Shown here piece by piece: positions 34,901 through 46,789 of a stretch of DNA of 64,000 bases. A program made the position numbers and the translations under genes. Every line of letters begins with the position of its first letter. Positions within the stretch are counted from its first letter, which is position 1. The notes below the pieces were generated by a model that was not told the DNA's origin, searched no databases, and worked only from the letters and a program-made list of their open reading frames with translations. The stretch is from Anaeramoeba ignava. Taxonomy: Eukaryota; Metamonada; Anaeramoebidae. The stretch spans positions 281,501 through 345,500 of the forward strand of contig JAPDFW010000073.1 of NCBI GenBank assembly GCA_028826165.1, in the 5' to 3' direction.

Positions 34901-35121
34901 TAATTAAAAATGAATTGTTGTTTGTTTTGGAAAAGAAAATGGAAGGAATTTGAGAAGGAAAAAAACCTTTTTTATTATTTTGTTATTTTGTTAATTTGTT
35001 TTGAAAAGAAATAAAAGGTTTTTTTTTTTTGGAAAGTAAAAAAAAAATTAAAAAAAGAAAAAGAAGTAAAAAAAAAAGAAGTAAAAAATGAAGTAAAAAA
35101 AAGTAAAAAGGAAGAAGAGAA
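34901..35121. other. Spacer 3' of the calmodulin gene
   Basis: Homopolymer-rich. It contains AAAAAAACCTTTTTT and a later AAAAGGTTTTTTTTTT, which can pair as an imperfect inverted repeat; possibly a 3'-end signal. Confidence 0.3.
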
Positions 35122-35550
35122 TTATTTGAGCATCATATTTTTGAATTCATTAAATTCAAGACCACCAGATTTATCAGTATCATGTTCAGCAAGAATTTCA
35201 TCAACTTGTTGTTCAGTAATTGGTTCACCGAAATAATTAGCAATTTGCATCATTTCATTTTTATCAATTTTGCCATTTCCATCCAAATCAAAAGCTTCGA
35301 AAATCTTTTTCAAATCATCTTCAGTTGGAGCTGAATGATCTTCAACAATCATTTTCTTGAATTCAGAATAAGAAATAACTCCATCGTTGTTTTTATCAGC
35401 AAGTTTCATCATTAAATCAATTTCGAAATCTGAAATTGATTCCCCAATTTGTTTGCAGAAATTTGTGAATTCTTGCTTGTCAAGTGTTCCGTTTCCATCG
35501 GTATCAATCATATCAAATGCTGCTTTAATTTCTTGTTCGTTCATTGCCAT
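35122..35550 (-). CDS. Calmodulin-like protein, four canonical EF-hands
   Basis: 142 residues, choosing the ATG at 35550 (MAMNEQEIKAAF), which matches a calmodulin-like start and follows a CATTTTTTTT block on the sense strand. Four complete EF-hand loops lie at 16-27 (DTDGNGTLDKQE), 52-63 (DKNNDGVISYSE), 88-99 (DLDGNGKIDKNE) and 124-135 (DTDKSGGLEFNE), each with acidic residues at positions 1 and 12 and Gly at 6. It is a Ca2+ sensor of the calmodulin/centrin superfamily, but the divergence in the linkers (QIGESISD, NYFGEPIT) means it is probably not the organism's main calmodulin. A degenerate paralogue lies 1.3 kb downstream. Confidence 0.85.
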   Translation of the reverse strand: MAMNEQEIKAAFDMIDTDGNGTLDKQEFTNFCKQIGESISDFEIDLMMKLADKNNDGVISYSEFKKMIVEDHSAPTEDDLKKIFEAFDLDGNGKIDKNEMMQIANYFGEPITEQQVDEILAEHDTDKSGGLEFNEFKNMMLK

Positions 35551-35690
35551 TGTTTTATTTTTCCAATTTGAAAAAAAATGAAAAAAAATTTTTTTTATTT
35601 TTTTTTTCTTTTTATTTTTCTTTTTTTTTTTAAATGCAGGCAATTTTTTTTTTAATTAAATTTTTCTTTTTATTTTTATTTTTATTTTTT
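35551..35690 (-). promoter_or_regulatory. Upstream T-block of the calmodulin-like gene
   Basis: The sense strand shows long T runs with CATTTTTTTTCAAATTGG just before the ATG. Confidence 0.35.
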
Positions 35691-35699
35691 AAACCAATT

Positions 35700-36840
35700 T
35701 TTACTAAAAATTATTATAAAATATTAAATAAAAATTAAAATTAATTTAAAATATTAATAAAAGGCAAAAAAATTGCTTTTATTTTATTTTTATTGATCTA
35801 AATTTAAATTTAAAATAATTAATTAAAAATATTTAATTAAAATTATTATCCCTTTAAAATATTAATTTACTGATTATTTTCTTATCAATTTAATTTAAAT
35901 TATTTTATTAATAAATTTATTTTATTAATTATTTTTATTTTATCAAAATTTAAATTTAAATTGATTTTTTTATTTTTATTTCTAAAATAAATTTAAAAAT
36001 AAATTGAATAAAAAAAGTGGAACAAAAATTGATTTTTTATTTTATTTTTATTGATCTAAATTTAAATTTTTAAATTAAAAATAATTAATTAAAAATATTT
36101 TATTTAAAATTATTATCCCTTTAAAAATATTTATTGATTATTTTCTTATCAATTTAATTTAAATTATTTTATTATCAATTTCCAAATATTCAAAAATAAA
36201 TTTAAAAATAAATTGGAATAAAAAAAAGTGGAACAAAAAATTTATTTTATTTTTATTTTATTTTATTTTTATTAAAAATTTAAATTTAAATTTATTTACT
36301 GATTATTAATTAAAATTATTTATTAAAATTATTATCCCTTTAAAATATTAATTTATTGATTATTTTCTTATTAATTTAATTTAAATTATTTTATTAATAA
36401 ATTTATTAATTATTTTCTTATCAATTAAATTTAAATTATTTTATTAATAATTTCCAAAATAAATTTAAAAATAAAATGGAATAAAAAAAAGTGGAACAAA
36501 AAAATTGATTTTATTTTATTTTTATTGATTTAAATTTAAATTTAAATTAATTAAAAATATTTAATTTAAAATTATTATCCCTTTAAAATATTTATTTACT
36601 GATTATTTTCTTATCAATTTTAATTTAAATTATTTTATTAATAAATTTATTAATTATTTTCTTATCAATTTTATTTAAATTATTTTATTAATTATTTCTA
36701 AAATAAATTTAAAAATAAAATTGGAATAAAAAAAAGTGGAACAAAAAAATTTATTTTATTTATTTAAATTAATTTATTAATTATTTTCTTATCAATTTTA
36801 TTTAAATTATTTTATTAATTATTTTATTAAAAATTTAAAA
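35700..36840. repeat. ~220-270-bp repeat with CCCTTTAAA marker, 4-5 copies
   Basis: ATTATCCCTTTAAAATATT recurs near 35850, 36117, 36336 and 36579, each followed by GATTATTTTCTTATCAATTT and ended by AAAGTGGAACAAAAA. Copies vary in length by internal deletion. It separates the two EF-hand genes. Confidence 0.85.
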
Positions 36841-36889
36841 TGAATTATTTAATTTTTTTTTGCTTATTTTTATTTAATTTTTTTGCTTT

Positions 36890-37321
36890 TTATTTAAGTT
36901 CAGAAGTTCTTAACATCAACTCTTTAAACTCATCATATTCCAATCTACCAGTCATATTCTTATCATAAGCTTGAAAAAGAAGATCAATATCTTCATCAGT
37001 AACTTGACCAAAAAAATCACCAAGTCGAGTTAAATCTTCTCTTGCAATTGATCCTTTCCCATCTTTATCAAGAGTCTTAAAAGATTCAAGAATATCTTCT
37101 TCTTTAATAACTGAATCCTCTTCTACAAATAAAACTTTAATATCTTCATATCGATAACTATCATCATTTTTGATATTTTTTTCTTCTGAAAATATTTCTT
37201 TGATTTTTTCTTCTTTGATGTTTATAAGTTTGCAAAATTCAATAAATTCTTTTTTGTTAATAATATTATTTCGATCTAAATCTACTTTATCAAAAGCTTG
37301 TCGAATTTCTTTTTCTTCCAT
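36890..37321 (-). CDS. Degenerate four-EF-hand calmodulin-like paralogue
   Basis: 143 residues with the same register as the calmodulin-like gene at 35.1 kb. Loop 1 (DLDRNNIINKKE) has Asn for the invariant Gly, loop 2 is not recognisable (SEEKNIKNDDSYRYED), loop 3 (DKDGKGSIARED) ends in Asp instead of Glu, and loop 4 (DKNMTGRLEYDE) is near canonical. It probably binds one or two calcium ions at the C-terminal lobe only. Conserved blocks RLGDFFGQVTDEDID and LEYDEFKELMLR parallel the neighbour, so tandem duplication followed by divergence is the simplest origin, with a satellite now between the copies. A CATTTTTTT/CATTTT block precedes the ATG. Confidence 0.75.
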   Translation of the reverse strand: MEEKEIRQAFDKVDLDRNNIINKKEFIEFCKLINIKEEKIKEIFSEEKNIKNDDSYRYEDIKVLFVEEDSVIKEEDILESFKTLDKDGKGSIAREDLTRLGDFFGQVTDEDIDLLFQAYDKNMTGRLEYDEFKELMLRTSELK

Positions 37322-37460
37322 TTTAAAATTTTTAAAAAATGAAAAAAATGAAAAAAATGAAAATGAAAAAAATTTTTTTTTAATTTATTTTGAATTAAAT
37401 TTTTGAATTAAATTTTTGAATTAATTTTTTGGAATTAAATTTTTTTTTTTTTTTTCGTGA

Positions 37461-38137
37461 TTATAAAAGATTATCAAGTTGTTCTTGAATTCGATCAATT
37501 TTTTCAAAAAAATCAAATAAATTTTGATGAGAAAATTCAACTACGAATTTATCTTTCTAAAAATTAAAATTAAAATTAAAAATTAAATTAAAAAATTAAA
37601 TAAAAAAAATTAAAATACTTTTTCTTGATTTAAATCTTCGGAATCATTTAATACAAATTCAAACAAAGAAGTGACATCTTTAGCATGACCAGTTTTACTA
37701 TGACTTGTTTTAAGATGAACTCTCCAATTAACGTCTTGTAATTCCTTTGGAGAAATTGAAGAAACTTTAAGATTTTCAATCAAAGAATTCGCAAATTTTT
37801 GCCAAACAGAAATAAAATCATTAATTTTCTCTTGATTAAGCCCTAATAACTGAAGTTGCGCAGCTAAATTTTTCGCATTTAATCCATGATATGCTGATTG
37901 CTGGAAAATATAGGATGATGATGTGATAATTGTGTCTAAATCCTTTTGTGATACTTTCAACATCGTTGATAATTGTAATTCTTCTTTTTCACTAAAAATT
38001 CGTGTTTTTAAATGCAATCCTTCTACAATTCGCTTTAAAATTAATGAGAATTTATCCTTGATTCCATTTATTAAATTAATTGCTTCCAAAAGTTGTTTTG
38101 TTTGATTGAATATTTGATTTTCTGCTTTTTTTTCCAT
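37461..38137 (-). CDS. COMMD10: COMM domain-containing protein 10
   Basis: Exons 38137-37619 and 37556-37461, GT-AG, give 204 residues (human COMMD10 has 202). The N-terminal helical domain shows AINLINGIKDKF, LHLKTRIFSEKE, SSSYIFQQSAYHGLNAKNLAAQL, all in COMMD10 register. The COMM domain starts at LQDVNWRVHLKTSHS with the conserved W-R/Q-x-L core, and the second exon supplies KFVVEFSHQNLFDFFEKIDRIQEQLDNLL, matching the COMMD10 C-terminus. COMMD proteins form the heterodecameric ring of the Commander complex, which with CCDC22/CCDC93 and retriever recycles endosomal membrane proteins. The 70 bp upstream is nearly identical to the upstream of the ankyrin gene at 42.05 kb. Confidence 0.92.
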
Positions 38138-38207
38138 TTTATTTAATTTTTTTTTATTTTTAAATGAAAGAAAAAAAATGAAAAAAAATTTTTATTTAAT
38201 TAATTAA
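38138..38207. repeat. Duplicated 70-bp flank, copy 1
   Basis: Sequence containing TTTTTTTTATTTTTAAATGA, then AAAGAAAAAAAATG and TTTAATTAATTAATT. It is nearly identical to 42048-42113 and serves as upstream region of COMMD10 here. It marks the boundary of the ankyrin-gene tandem duplication. Confidence 0.75.
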
Positions 38208-41200
38208 TTAATTTAAAATTAAATCAATTATTGAATTTGGATTTAATTGGAAATAATCTTTTAAATCATAAAATTCTTTGTTAATTTTAATTTCTTCTTC
38301 AAATTCATCATTATAAAGAAAGTAAATAAATTGATTAATTGTTTCAAATGATTTTCCTGAATAATCATGAACTTGATTTGATTGATCTTGAATATTTAAT
38401 TCAAACATTCCTTTAAACAATTCACTTCTTAATATTAATATTAATTTATGAACTTTAATTTCTTTTTCTTCACAAATAATTCTAAAATCTTTTGTTTCAT
38501 TTTCTTGATATAATTTTGATAAATCTTTTATTATTCCTTTTCTTCCTTTTTTTTCATTAACCCAATTTAAATCGAATCCAATTTCTTCAAAAAAACTTAT
38601 TACTCTATTTTCATTTTCATTTTCATTTTCAGAAATTTGTTTCAATTCTTCTGCTCGTGGATTAGTTTGATCAGATTCAAATGGATAATCATCTGGGAAC
38701 ATATCAAAATCTGGATATTCATATGTGTAAGTATATCCTGATTCATTTTGAATAATGAATTGATTACGATATTGATCAAAATCAGGAAATCCAGTATAAA
38801 GAAAATTTAGAAGAATTTCAACTTCTTCTTTTGATTTTTGAGAACAAATATCAATAAATTTTTGTAAAATAGATTCATTATTATCAAATCTTGTTAATAA
38901 AATTGGTTTATGAACTTGAAATTTGGAAGAATCATTTGATTGAATTTGTAAATCTTTTAAGTTATTAGTTGATTTTAATAAATTATTCATATCTTCATTA
39001 ATTGAATAAACTTGAGAAAAAAGTGTCAAAAATTGTTGAGAAATTTCAAGATGTTCTAAATCAAAAATTTTCGCATCATTCATCAACAATATTATAATGA
39101 ATTTGCTATTCGCATTTTGAATTGATGTTGAAAGTAAAGATTTATTCTCATTTGAAACAGAATTCACATCAGCACCTTTTTCAATCATAAATTTAACAAT
39201 TTCAAATGATTTTAAATAATTATTGCAAATATAATAAAGAGGTGTTTCATTTCATTTATTTTTGGAATTAATATCAGCTCCTTTTTCAACAAGATATTTG
39301 ATAATCTCAAGAGAATTTTTGTATTTGCAAATATAATGGAGAGGTGTTTCATTTCCATTATTTTTGGAATTAATATCAGCTCCTTTTTCAATAAGATATT
39401 TGATAATTTCAAACGAAGAGTTCTGACAAGCATAATGCAAAGGTGTTTCATTTCTATCATTTTTGGAATTAATATCAATTCCTTTTTCCAGAAGAAATTT
39501 GATAATTTCAAATGGATTTTTATATTTACAAGCAAAATGCAAAATAGAGTCGTTTTTGTAATCAAATTTTATATTAACATCTGCACCTTTATTAATAAGA
39601 AAAGAGAAAACTTCAATTGTGTCTTTAATTCCAAAGCTAAATCTTAGCAAAGCAAAGCATAAAGCTGTTTCATTTCGGCTATTTTTGGAATTAATATCAG
39701 CTCCTTTTTCAATAAGATATTTGATAATTTCAAACGAAGAGTTTTGACAAGCATAATGCAAAGGTATTTGATTTATATTTGTTTTTGGATTAATATCAGC
39801 TCCTTTTTCAACAAGAAATTTGATAATATCAAATATTGATGGTTCGTCTTTTTGGGATTGATTAAAACAAATAAAATATAACGGTGTTTCTTGGAAAATT
39901 GTTTCTGCATTAACATCTGATCCTCTTTCAACAAGATATCTTATAATTTCAAGTGAAATGAGTCTTGTACAAGCATAATGCAAAGGAAGATATGAATGAT
40001 AATTCACAATATTAATATCTGCAAGATTTTCAACAAGGCATTTGATAATTTTAAATAGAGTCTCTTTCGGACAAGAAAAATCATTTTGACAAATTATATG
40101 CAAAGCTGTGTTTTTCATATTTCTTATTTGTGCATTAATATCTGCTCTTTTAGAAACAAGAAGGTTAATAAGTCCCACAGTATATTCGTTTGGATAAGAA
40201 CAAATCACCAAAAGTGGTGTTTTATCTTCAAAATTTTTAGCATTAATATCAGCTCCTTTTGCAATAAGAAATTTAATAACTTCAACACATGTTTGAATTT
40301 TTTCACAATTAAATAAAGAAAAACATGCAGTATGCAAAGGTATCTCAACAGAACTACTTTTGGCATTAATATCTGCTCCTTTTTCAACAAGAAATTGCAC
40401 AATTTTCGTTGAATTTGCGTTTATGTTTTCACAAGCCAAATGCAATGATGTTTTCTTATCACCCTTTTTTTGTGCTTTAATATTTGCTCCTTTTTCAACA
40501 AGTAATTTAATAACTTCAAATGAATTACTTCCTTTATGTTGACAAGCAAAAAGCAAAGGAGTCATGTGATCCTGAGCTATTTCAACATCCAATTCAGCTC
40601 CCTTTTCAACAAGAAGTTTTGCTAATTCAAATGAATTTGGATGATCACATTTGCAAATAAAATGTAAAGGAGTAAGTTGATATTCTGTTTGTGCTTTAAT
40701 ATTTGCTCCTTTTTCAATAAGAAATTTAATCACTTCAAGTGAATTTTGATGTTCACAAGCATAATGTAAAGGTGTTATAAAATATTTATTCTTAGAATTG
40801 ATATCTGCTCCTTTCTCAATCAAAAATTTGATAATTTCAAATGAATTTTTATAATGACAAGCAAAATGTAAAGGTGTTCCTTCCCAATTAGTTCGAGCAT
40901 TCACATTTGCTCCTTTTTCAACAAGAAATTTAATCACTTCAAACGAATTTTGATATTCACAAGCATAATGCAAAGGAGTTAATTCATAAGTTGTAAAAGC
41001 ATTAACATCAGCTCCTTTTTCAATAAGAAATTTAATCACTTCAAGTGAGTTTTGATATTCACAAGCAAAATCCAAAGGAGTCTGATTTTGATTTGCTTTT
41101 GAATTAATATCTATTCCTTGATCAACAAAAAATTTGATAATTTCAAGTGCATTTGGGTTTGTATTCTGAGAAGCATAATGCAAAGATGTTTGTTTTTGAG

Positions 41201-42047
41201 CTGTTTCGGAATAAATATTTGCTCCTTTTTCAACAAGAAATTTAATCACTTCGAACGAATTTTGATATTTGCAAGCATAATGCAAAGGAACCTCTTGTAA
41301 ATCTGTTTGTGAATTAATATCTATTCCTTGATCAACCAAAAATTTGATAATTTCAAGTGCATTTGGGTTTGTATTGCGACAAGCATAATGAAAAGCTTTT
41401 TCTGTTGTGATCTTTTTTGGATTAATATCAGAAGCTTTTTCAATAAGAAATTTAATAACATCAACTGAATTTTGATATTGAAAAGCATAACGAAAAGGTG
41501 TTTGCATAAAATTTCCTTTTTCAAAAATATCAGCTCCTTTTTCAACAAGAAATTTGATAACATCAACTGAATTTTGATATTGACATGCATAATGTAAAGG
41601 TGTCTCATTTTCATTTGTTTTTGAATTAACATCAACACCCTTTTCAATAAGTAATTTAATAACTTCAAATGAATTTTCATATTTGCAAGCAAAATGTAAA
41701 GGTGTTTCTTTGTTATTTGTTTTAGAATTAATATCTGCTCCTTTTTCAACAAGAAATTTAATCAATTCAAATGAATTAGAATGCTTATATATACAAGCAA
41801 AATGTAAAGGTGTTTCTTCTAAATACAAGGCTTTAATATTTAATTTAGCTTTTTTTTCAACAAGAAATTTGATAATTTCAAGTGAATTTTCTTGCTGATA
41901 TTTGCAGACAAGATGCAAAAGTGTTTTTCTTTTCTTTGTTTTTGAATTAATATCAACACCTTTCTCAATCAAAGATTTAAACATTTCAAATAAGTTGGAA
42001 TTTTTCTTTTTACATAAATCAATTATTAATTTTTGATTTTTCTCCAT
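38208..42047 (-). pseudogene. Ankyrin-BTB-BTB protein, copy 1, interrupted by an in-frame TGA
   Basis: A single frame runs from ATG 42047 to the stop at 38208, broken only by TGA at 39252-39254. Upstream of it lie about 26 ankyrin repeats (consensus NETPLHYAC-KN-SFEIIKFLVEKGADIN); after it the repeats continue for one to two units and are followed by two BTB domains: SDLQIQSNDSSKFQVHKPIL-type (around 38990-38740) and DFRIICEEKEIKVHKLILILRS-type (38500-38210). The continuing homology on both sides shows one former ORF of about 1,279 codons. Either the gene is a pseudogene, or it now makes an ankyrin-only protein (931 residues) and an unlinked BTB-BTB part. TGA is a real stop in this genome (MPP, AP-1 mu), so recoding is not favoured. 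BTB-ankyrin proteins are commonly cullin-3 adaptors; targets here are unknown. Confidence 0.75.
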
Positions 42048-42113
42048 TTTATTTAATTTTTTTTTATTTTTAAATGAAAGAAAAAAAATGAAAAAAAATT
42101 TTTATTTAATTAA
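42048..42113. repeat. Duplicated 70-bp flank, copy 2
   Basis: Near-identical to 38138-38207. Here it is upstream of ankyrin copy 1 and downstream of ankyrin copy 2. Confidence 0.75.
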
Positions 42114-45100
42114 TTAATTTAAAAATAAATCAATTATTGAATTTGGATTTAATTGGAAATAATCTTTTAAATCATAAAATTCTTTGTTAATTTTAATTTC
42201 TTCTTCAAATTCATCATGATAAAGAAAGTAAATAAATTGATTAATTGTTTCAAATGATTTTCCTGAATAATCATGAACTTGATTTGATTGATCTTGAATA
42301 TTTAATTCAAACATTCCTTTAAACAATTCACTTCTTAATATTAATATTAATTTATGAACTTTAATTTCTTTTTCTTCACAAATAATTCTAAAATCTTTTG
42401 TTTCATTTTCTTGATATAATTTTGATAAATCTTTTATTATTCCTTTTCTTCCTTTTTTTTCATTAATCCAATTTAAATCAAATCCAATTTCTTCAAAAAA
42501 TTCTATAAGAATCATTTCTCTCATTTCAATTTTATTTTCTGATTCATTTTGAATAATGAATTGATTACGATATTGATCAAAATCAGGAAATCCAGTATAA
42601 AGAAAATTTAGAAGAATTTCAACTTCTTCTTTTGATTTTTGAGAACAAATATCAATAAATTTTTGTAAAATTGATTCATTATTATCAAATCTTGTTAATA
42701 AAATTGGTTTATGAACTTGAAATTTGGAAGAATCATTTGATTGAATTTGTAAATCTGAAAAATTATTAGTTGATTTTAATAAATTATTCATATCTTCATT
42801 AATTGAATAAACTTGACAAAAAATTGTTAAAAATTGTTGAGAAATTATTATTTGATTTCCCAAATCCAAAAAATTTACATCATTCATCAACAATATTTGA
42901 ATCCCTTTTTCGTTCTCATTTTGAATTGATATTGAAAGTGGTGATTCTCCATAACCATTTTGAAAATTTATATCAGCACCATTTTCAATAAGCAATTTAA
43001 TCACTCCAAATGAATTTTTATATCTGCAAGCAAAATGTAAAGGTGTTATGCTATCTTTGTTTTTGTAATCCACATCAACACCTTTTTCAATAAGAAATTT
43101 AACAATTTCAACTGAATTTTGAGATTGACAAACAATATGTAAAAGGAGTTTCATTTTCATTTGTTTTTGAATTAATATCAGCTCCTTTTTCAACAAGTAA
43201 TTTAATAACTTCAAATGAATTTTCATATTTGCAAGCATAATGCAAAGGTGTCTCATTTCTATCTGTTTTTGAATTAATATCTGCTCCTTTTTCAACAAGA
43301 AATTTAATCACTTCAAATGAATTTTTATATTCACAAGCAAAATGTAAAGGTGTTCTATTATTTTTGGCTTGATAATTAACATCAGCACCTTTTTCAACAA
43401 GAAATTTAATAATTTCAAATGATTTCTTGTATTTACAAGCAATATGTAAAGGCTTCTCTCTTGTTTTTGTTTTTCTATTAACATTAGATCCTTTTTCAAT
43501 AAGAAATTTAATAATTTCAAGTGAATCTTTATATTGACAAACAATATGTAAAGGAGTCTCATTTTCATTTGTTTTTGAATTAATATCTGCTCCTTTTTCA
43601 ACAAGTAATTTAATAACTTCAAATGAATTTTCATATTTGCAAGCAAAATGTAAAGGTGTCTCATTTCTATCTGTTTTTGAATTAATATCAGCTCCTTTTT
43701 CAACAAGAAATTTAATCACTTCAAATGAATTTTGATATCTGCAAGCAAAATGCAAAGGTGTTTCTTTGTTATTTGTTTTAGAATTAATATCTGCTCCTTT
43801 TTCAACAAGAAATTTAATCAATTCAAATGATTTAGAATGCTTATATATACAAGCAAAATGTAAAGGTGTTTCTTCTAAATACAAGGCTTTAATATTTAAT
43901 TTAGCTTTTTTTTCAACAAGAAATTTGATAATTTCAAGTGAATTTTCTTGCTGATATTTGCAGACATGATGCAAAGGACTTGCTTCACTGTTTTTTCTAG
44001 GATTAATTTTGGCTTTTTTTAATACTAGAAATTTGATAATTTCAAATGTATTTTGATGTTTAAATTGGCAAGCAATATCTAAAGGTGTTTCTTTCTTAAT
44101 CTTAGTTCTGACATTAACATCTGCTCCTTTTTCAATTAAATATTTAATAACTTCAATTGCATTTTTATTACAAACAAGATGTAAAGGTGTTTCATTTTGA
44201 ATTGTTTTATTTTTGACATTGGCTTTTTTTGAAACTAATAATTGGATAATTTCTAGCAAATTATTTTCTTGATATTTACAAACTAAATCTAAAGGAGTTT
44301 CTTTTTTCTTTGTTCTGACATTAACATCAGCTCCTTTTTCAATTAAATATTTAATAATTTCAATTGCATTTTTATTTTGATTTTGATTTTGATTTTTACA
44401 AATAAAATGCAAAGGAGTTTCATCTAAATCATTTTTGACATTAACATCTGCTCCTTTTTCAATTAAATATTTAATAATTTCAATTACATTTTTATTTTGA
44501 CTTTTGCAAGTATAATGCAAAATTGTTTCATATTTCAGATTTTTGATATTGACATCAATCCCATTTTCAATAAAGTATTTGATAACATCAATTACATTTT
44601 CATTTAGATTTTCATTTTGACAAATAATTTGTAAAGCTGTTTCATTTAAATTATTTGTAGCTTTAATATCTGTTCCATTTTGGATTAAATACTTAATAAT
44701 TTCAATTAATTTTCCATTTTGTTTTTGGCTTTCATTTTGACAAAGAAAATGTAAAGCTGTTTCATTTGAAGTAGTTCTGGCATCAAAATCTGCTCCTTTT
44801 TCAATTAAATATTTAATAATTTCAATTAAATTTTCATTCTGAAATTGGCAAACAAAATGTAAAGGCGTTTGTTTAAAATTAGCTCTGGCATTGATATCTG
44901 CTCCATTTTCAATTAAATATTTAATAATTTCAATTAAATTTTCATTTTGATTTTGACAAGCAAAATGTAAAGATGTTCGAGATAAATTAGCTTTGTCATT
45001 GATATCTGCTCCTTTTTCAACTAAATATTTAATAATTTCAATTACTTTTTCATTTTGACTTTGGCAAACAAAATGTAAAACGGATTCTTTTTTAATATTT

Positions 45101-45316
45101 TTGGCATTGATATCTGCTCCATTTTCAATTAAATATTTAATAATTTCAATTGCATTTTTCATTTTGTGATTGAGAAGCAAAATGTAAAGCTGTTTCATTA
45201 TATATTGTATGTGAATTAATATCTGCACCTTTTGAAACCAAAAATTTTATAATTTCAATTGAATTTTCTTTTTGACAAGCAATTAATAATTTTTCATTTT
45301 TTTGAGATTGTTTCAT
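42114..45316 (-). pseudogene. Ankyrin-BTB-BTB protein, copy 2, with two +1 frame breaks
   Basis: ATG at 45316 (MKQSQKNEKLLIACQKENSIEIIKFLV) opens an ankyrin array. The frame breaks once near 45150-45175 (extra base in a short T run; QSQNEK then NAIEIIKYL) and again at 43141-43144, where four A replace the three found in every other unit (sense CCTTTTACA instead of CCTTTACA). Correcting for both gives about 1,066 residues: roughly 20 ankyrin repeats and two BTB domains almost identical to those of copy 1 (VHKPILLTRFDNNESILQKF, SELFKGMFELNIQDQSNQ). The region 43.7-43.95 kb is nearly identical to 41.68-41.93 kb in copy 1. Both breaks are homopolymer indels, so assembly error is as likely as pseudogenisation. 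Confidence 0.72.
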
Positions 45317-45548
45317 TTTAATAAGAAGAAGAAAGAAAAAAAAATGAAAATCAAAAAAAAAGAGAAAAAAATGAGAAAAAAAAGAGAAAATGAGAATTTA
45401 TTCAAAAATTATTTTAAAATTATTCATAAGTGACTAAAAAAAAAAGAATAAAAGAAAAAATTTTTCATTTGATTAAGTTCATTCTTCTTTTTTTCTTTTT
45501 TTTTTACTTTTTACTTTTTACTTTTTGATTTTTTTTTAAAAACAAAAA

Positions 45549-46681
45549 ATGGATAGTGATGATATTGCAGCATTAGTTATTGATAATGGTTCAGGAATGT
45601 GTAAAGCAGGAATTGCAGGTGAAGATGCACCAAGAGCAGTTTTTCCATCAATAGTTGGAAGACCAAGATATTTAGGAGTTATGGTTGGAATGGGACAAAA
45701 AGATTCATATGTTGGAGATGAAGCTCAATCCAAAAGAGGGATGTTAACATTGAAATATCCAATAGAACATGGAATAATAACAAATTGGGATGATATGGAA
45801 AAAATCTGGCATCATACTTTTTATAATGAATTGAGAGTAACACCTGAAGAACATCCAGTCTTATTAACTGAAGCTCCATTGAATCCAAAGGCAAACAGAG
45901 AGAAAATGACTCAAATCATGTTTGAAACATTCAACTCTCCAGCAATGTATGTTGCTATTCAAGCAGTTTTATCACTTTATGCCTCAGGAAGAACAACAGG
46001 AATGGTTGTTGATAGTGGAGATGGTGTTTCTCATACTGTTCCAATTTATGAAGGATATGCTTTGCCTCATGCTATCATGAGAATTGATTTGGCTGGAAGA
46101 GATTTAACTGATTACTTAACAAAGATCTTGACTGAAAGAGGATATTCATTTGTTACAACTGCTGAAAGAGAAATTGTCAGAGATATCAAAGAAAAATTGA
46201 GTTATGTTGCTTTGGATTTTGATCAAGAAATGGAAATTGCAGCTGAATCTTCTACTATTGAAAAGAATTATGAATTACCTGATGGTCAAGTTATTACAAT
46301 TGGAAATGAAAGATTTAGATGTCCAGAAGTCTTATTTCAACCTTCTTTAATTGGAATGGAACAACCAGGTGTTCATGAAACAACTTATAATTCAATTATG
46401 AAATGTGATGTTGATATTAGAAGAGATCTTTATGGAAATGTTGTTTTATCTGGAGGTTCTTCAATGTTTCCAGGAATTGCTGATAGACTTCACAAAAGGA
46501 AATTACTCAATTATCTCCTCCTGCAATGAAAGTTAAGATTATTGCTTCTCCTGAAAGAAAATATTCTGTTTGGATTGGAGGATCAATTTTAGCTTCTCTT
46601 TCCACTTTTTCAAATATGTGGATTTCGAATGAAGAATATGAAGAATCTGGACCTTCTATTGTTCACAGAAAATGTTTTTAA
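45549..46681 (+). pseudogene. Actin with a late frameshift
   Basis: The first 320 residues are unmistakable actin ([73 protein letters not shown]). At 46494-46500 two extra bases (the sequence reads ADRLHKRK where actin has ADRxxKEIT) throw the frame to a stop at 46529. The other frame resumes at once with [39 protein letters not shown] and ends SIVHRKCF at 46681, so all 375 positions are present. Unusual residues: RPRYLGV in the DNase-binding loop where actins have RPRHQGV, and Ser for Cys in LSYVALDF. Actin polymerises into filaments; this copy would give a truncated, probably unstable product unless the frame break is an assembly error. Confidence 0.85.
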
Positions 46682-46789
46682 ATCTCAATCTAAATCTAAA
46701 TCTAAAATCAATTTCCAAATTCTTCTTTCTTTTTTGAAAATTCTTTTTTTTTTCTTTTTTGAAAAATGAACAATGAAAATCAAATTTTT

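Noticed and set aside
39252-39254. Use of TGA as a sense codon in this genome
   Set aside because: MPP alpha (28611-28613) and AP-1 mu (53272-53274) end on TGA exactly at the family C-terminus, so TGA is a normal stop.
43308-43706. Additional Lys/Leu-rich ORFs antisense to or out of frame with the ankyrin genes (also 39212-39565, 41321-41752)
   Set aside because: Alternative frames of ankyrin repeats; they repeat only because the repeats do.
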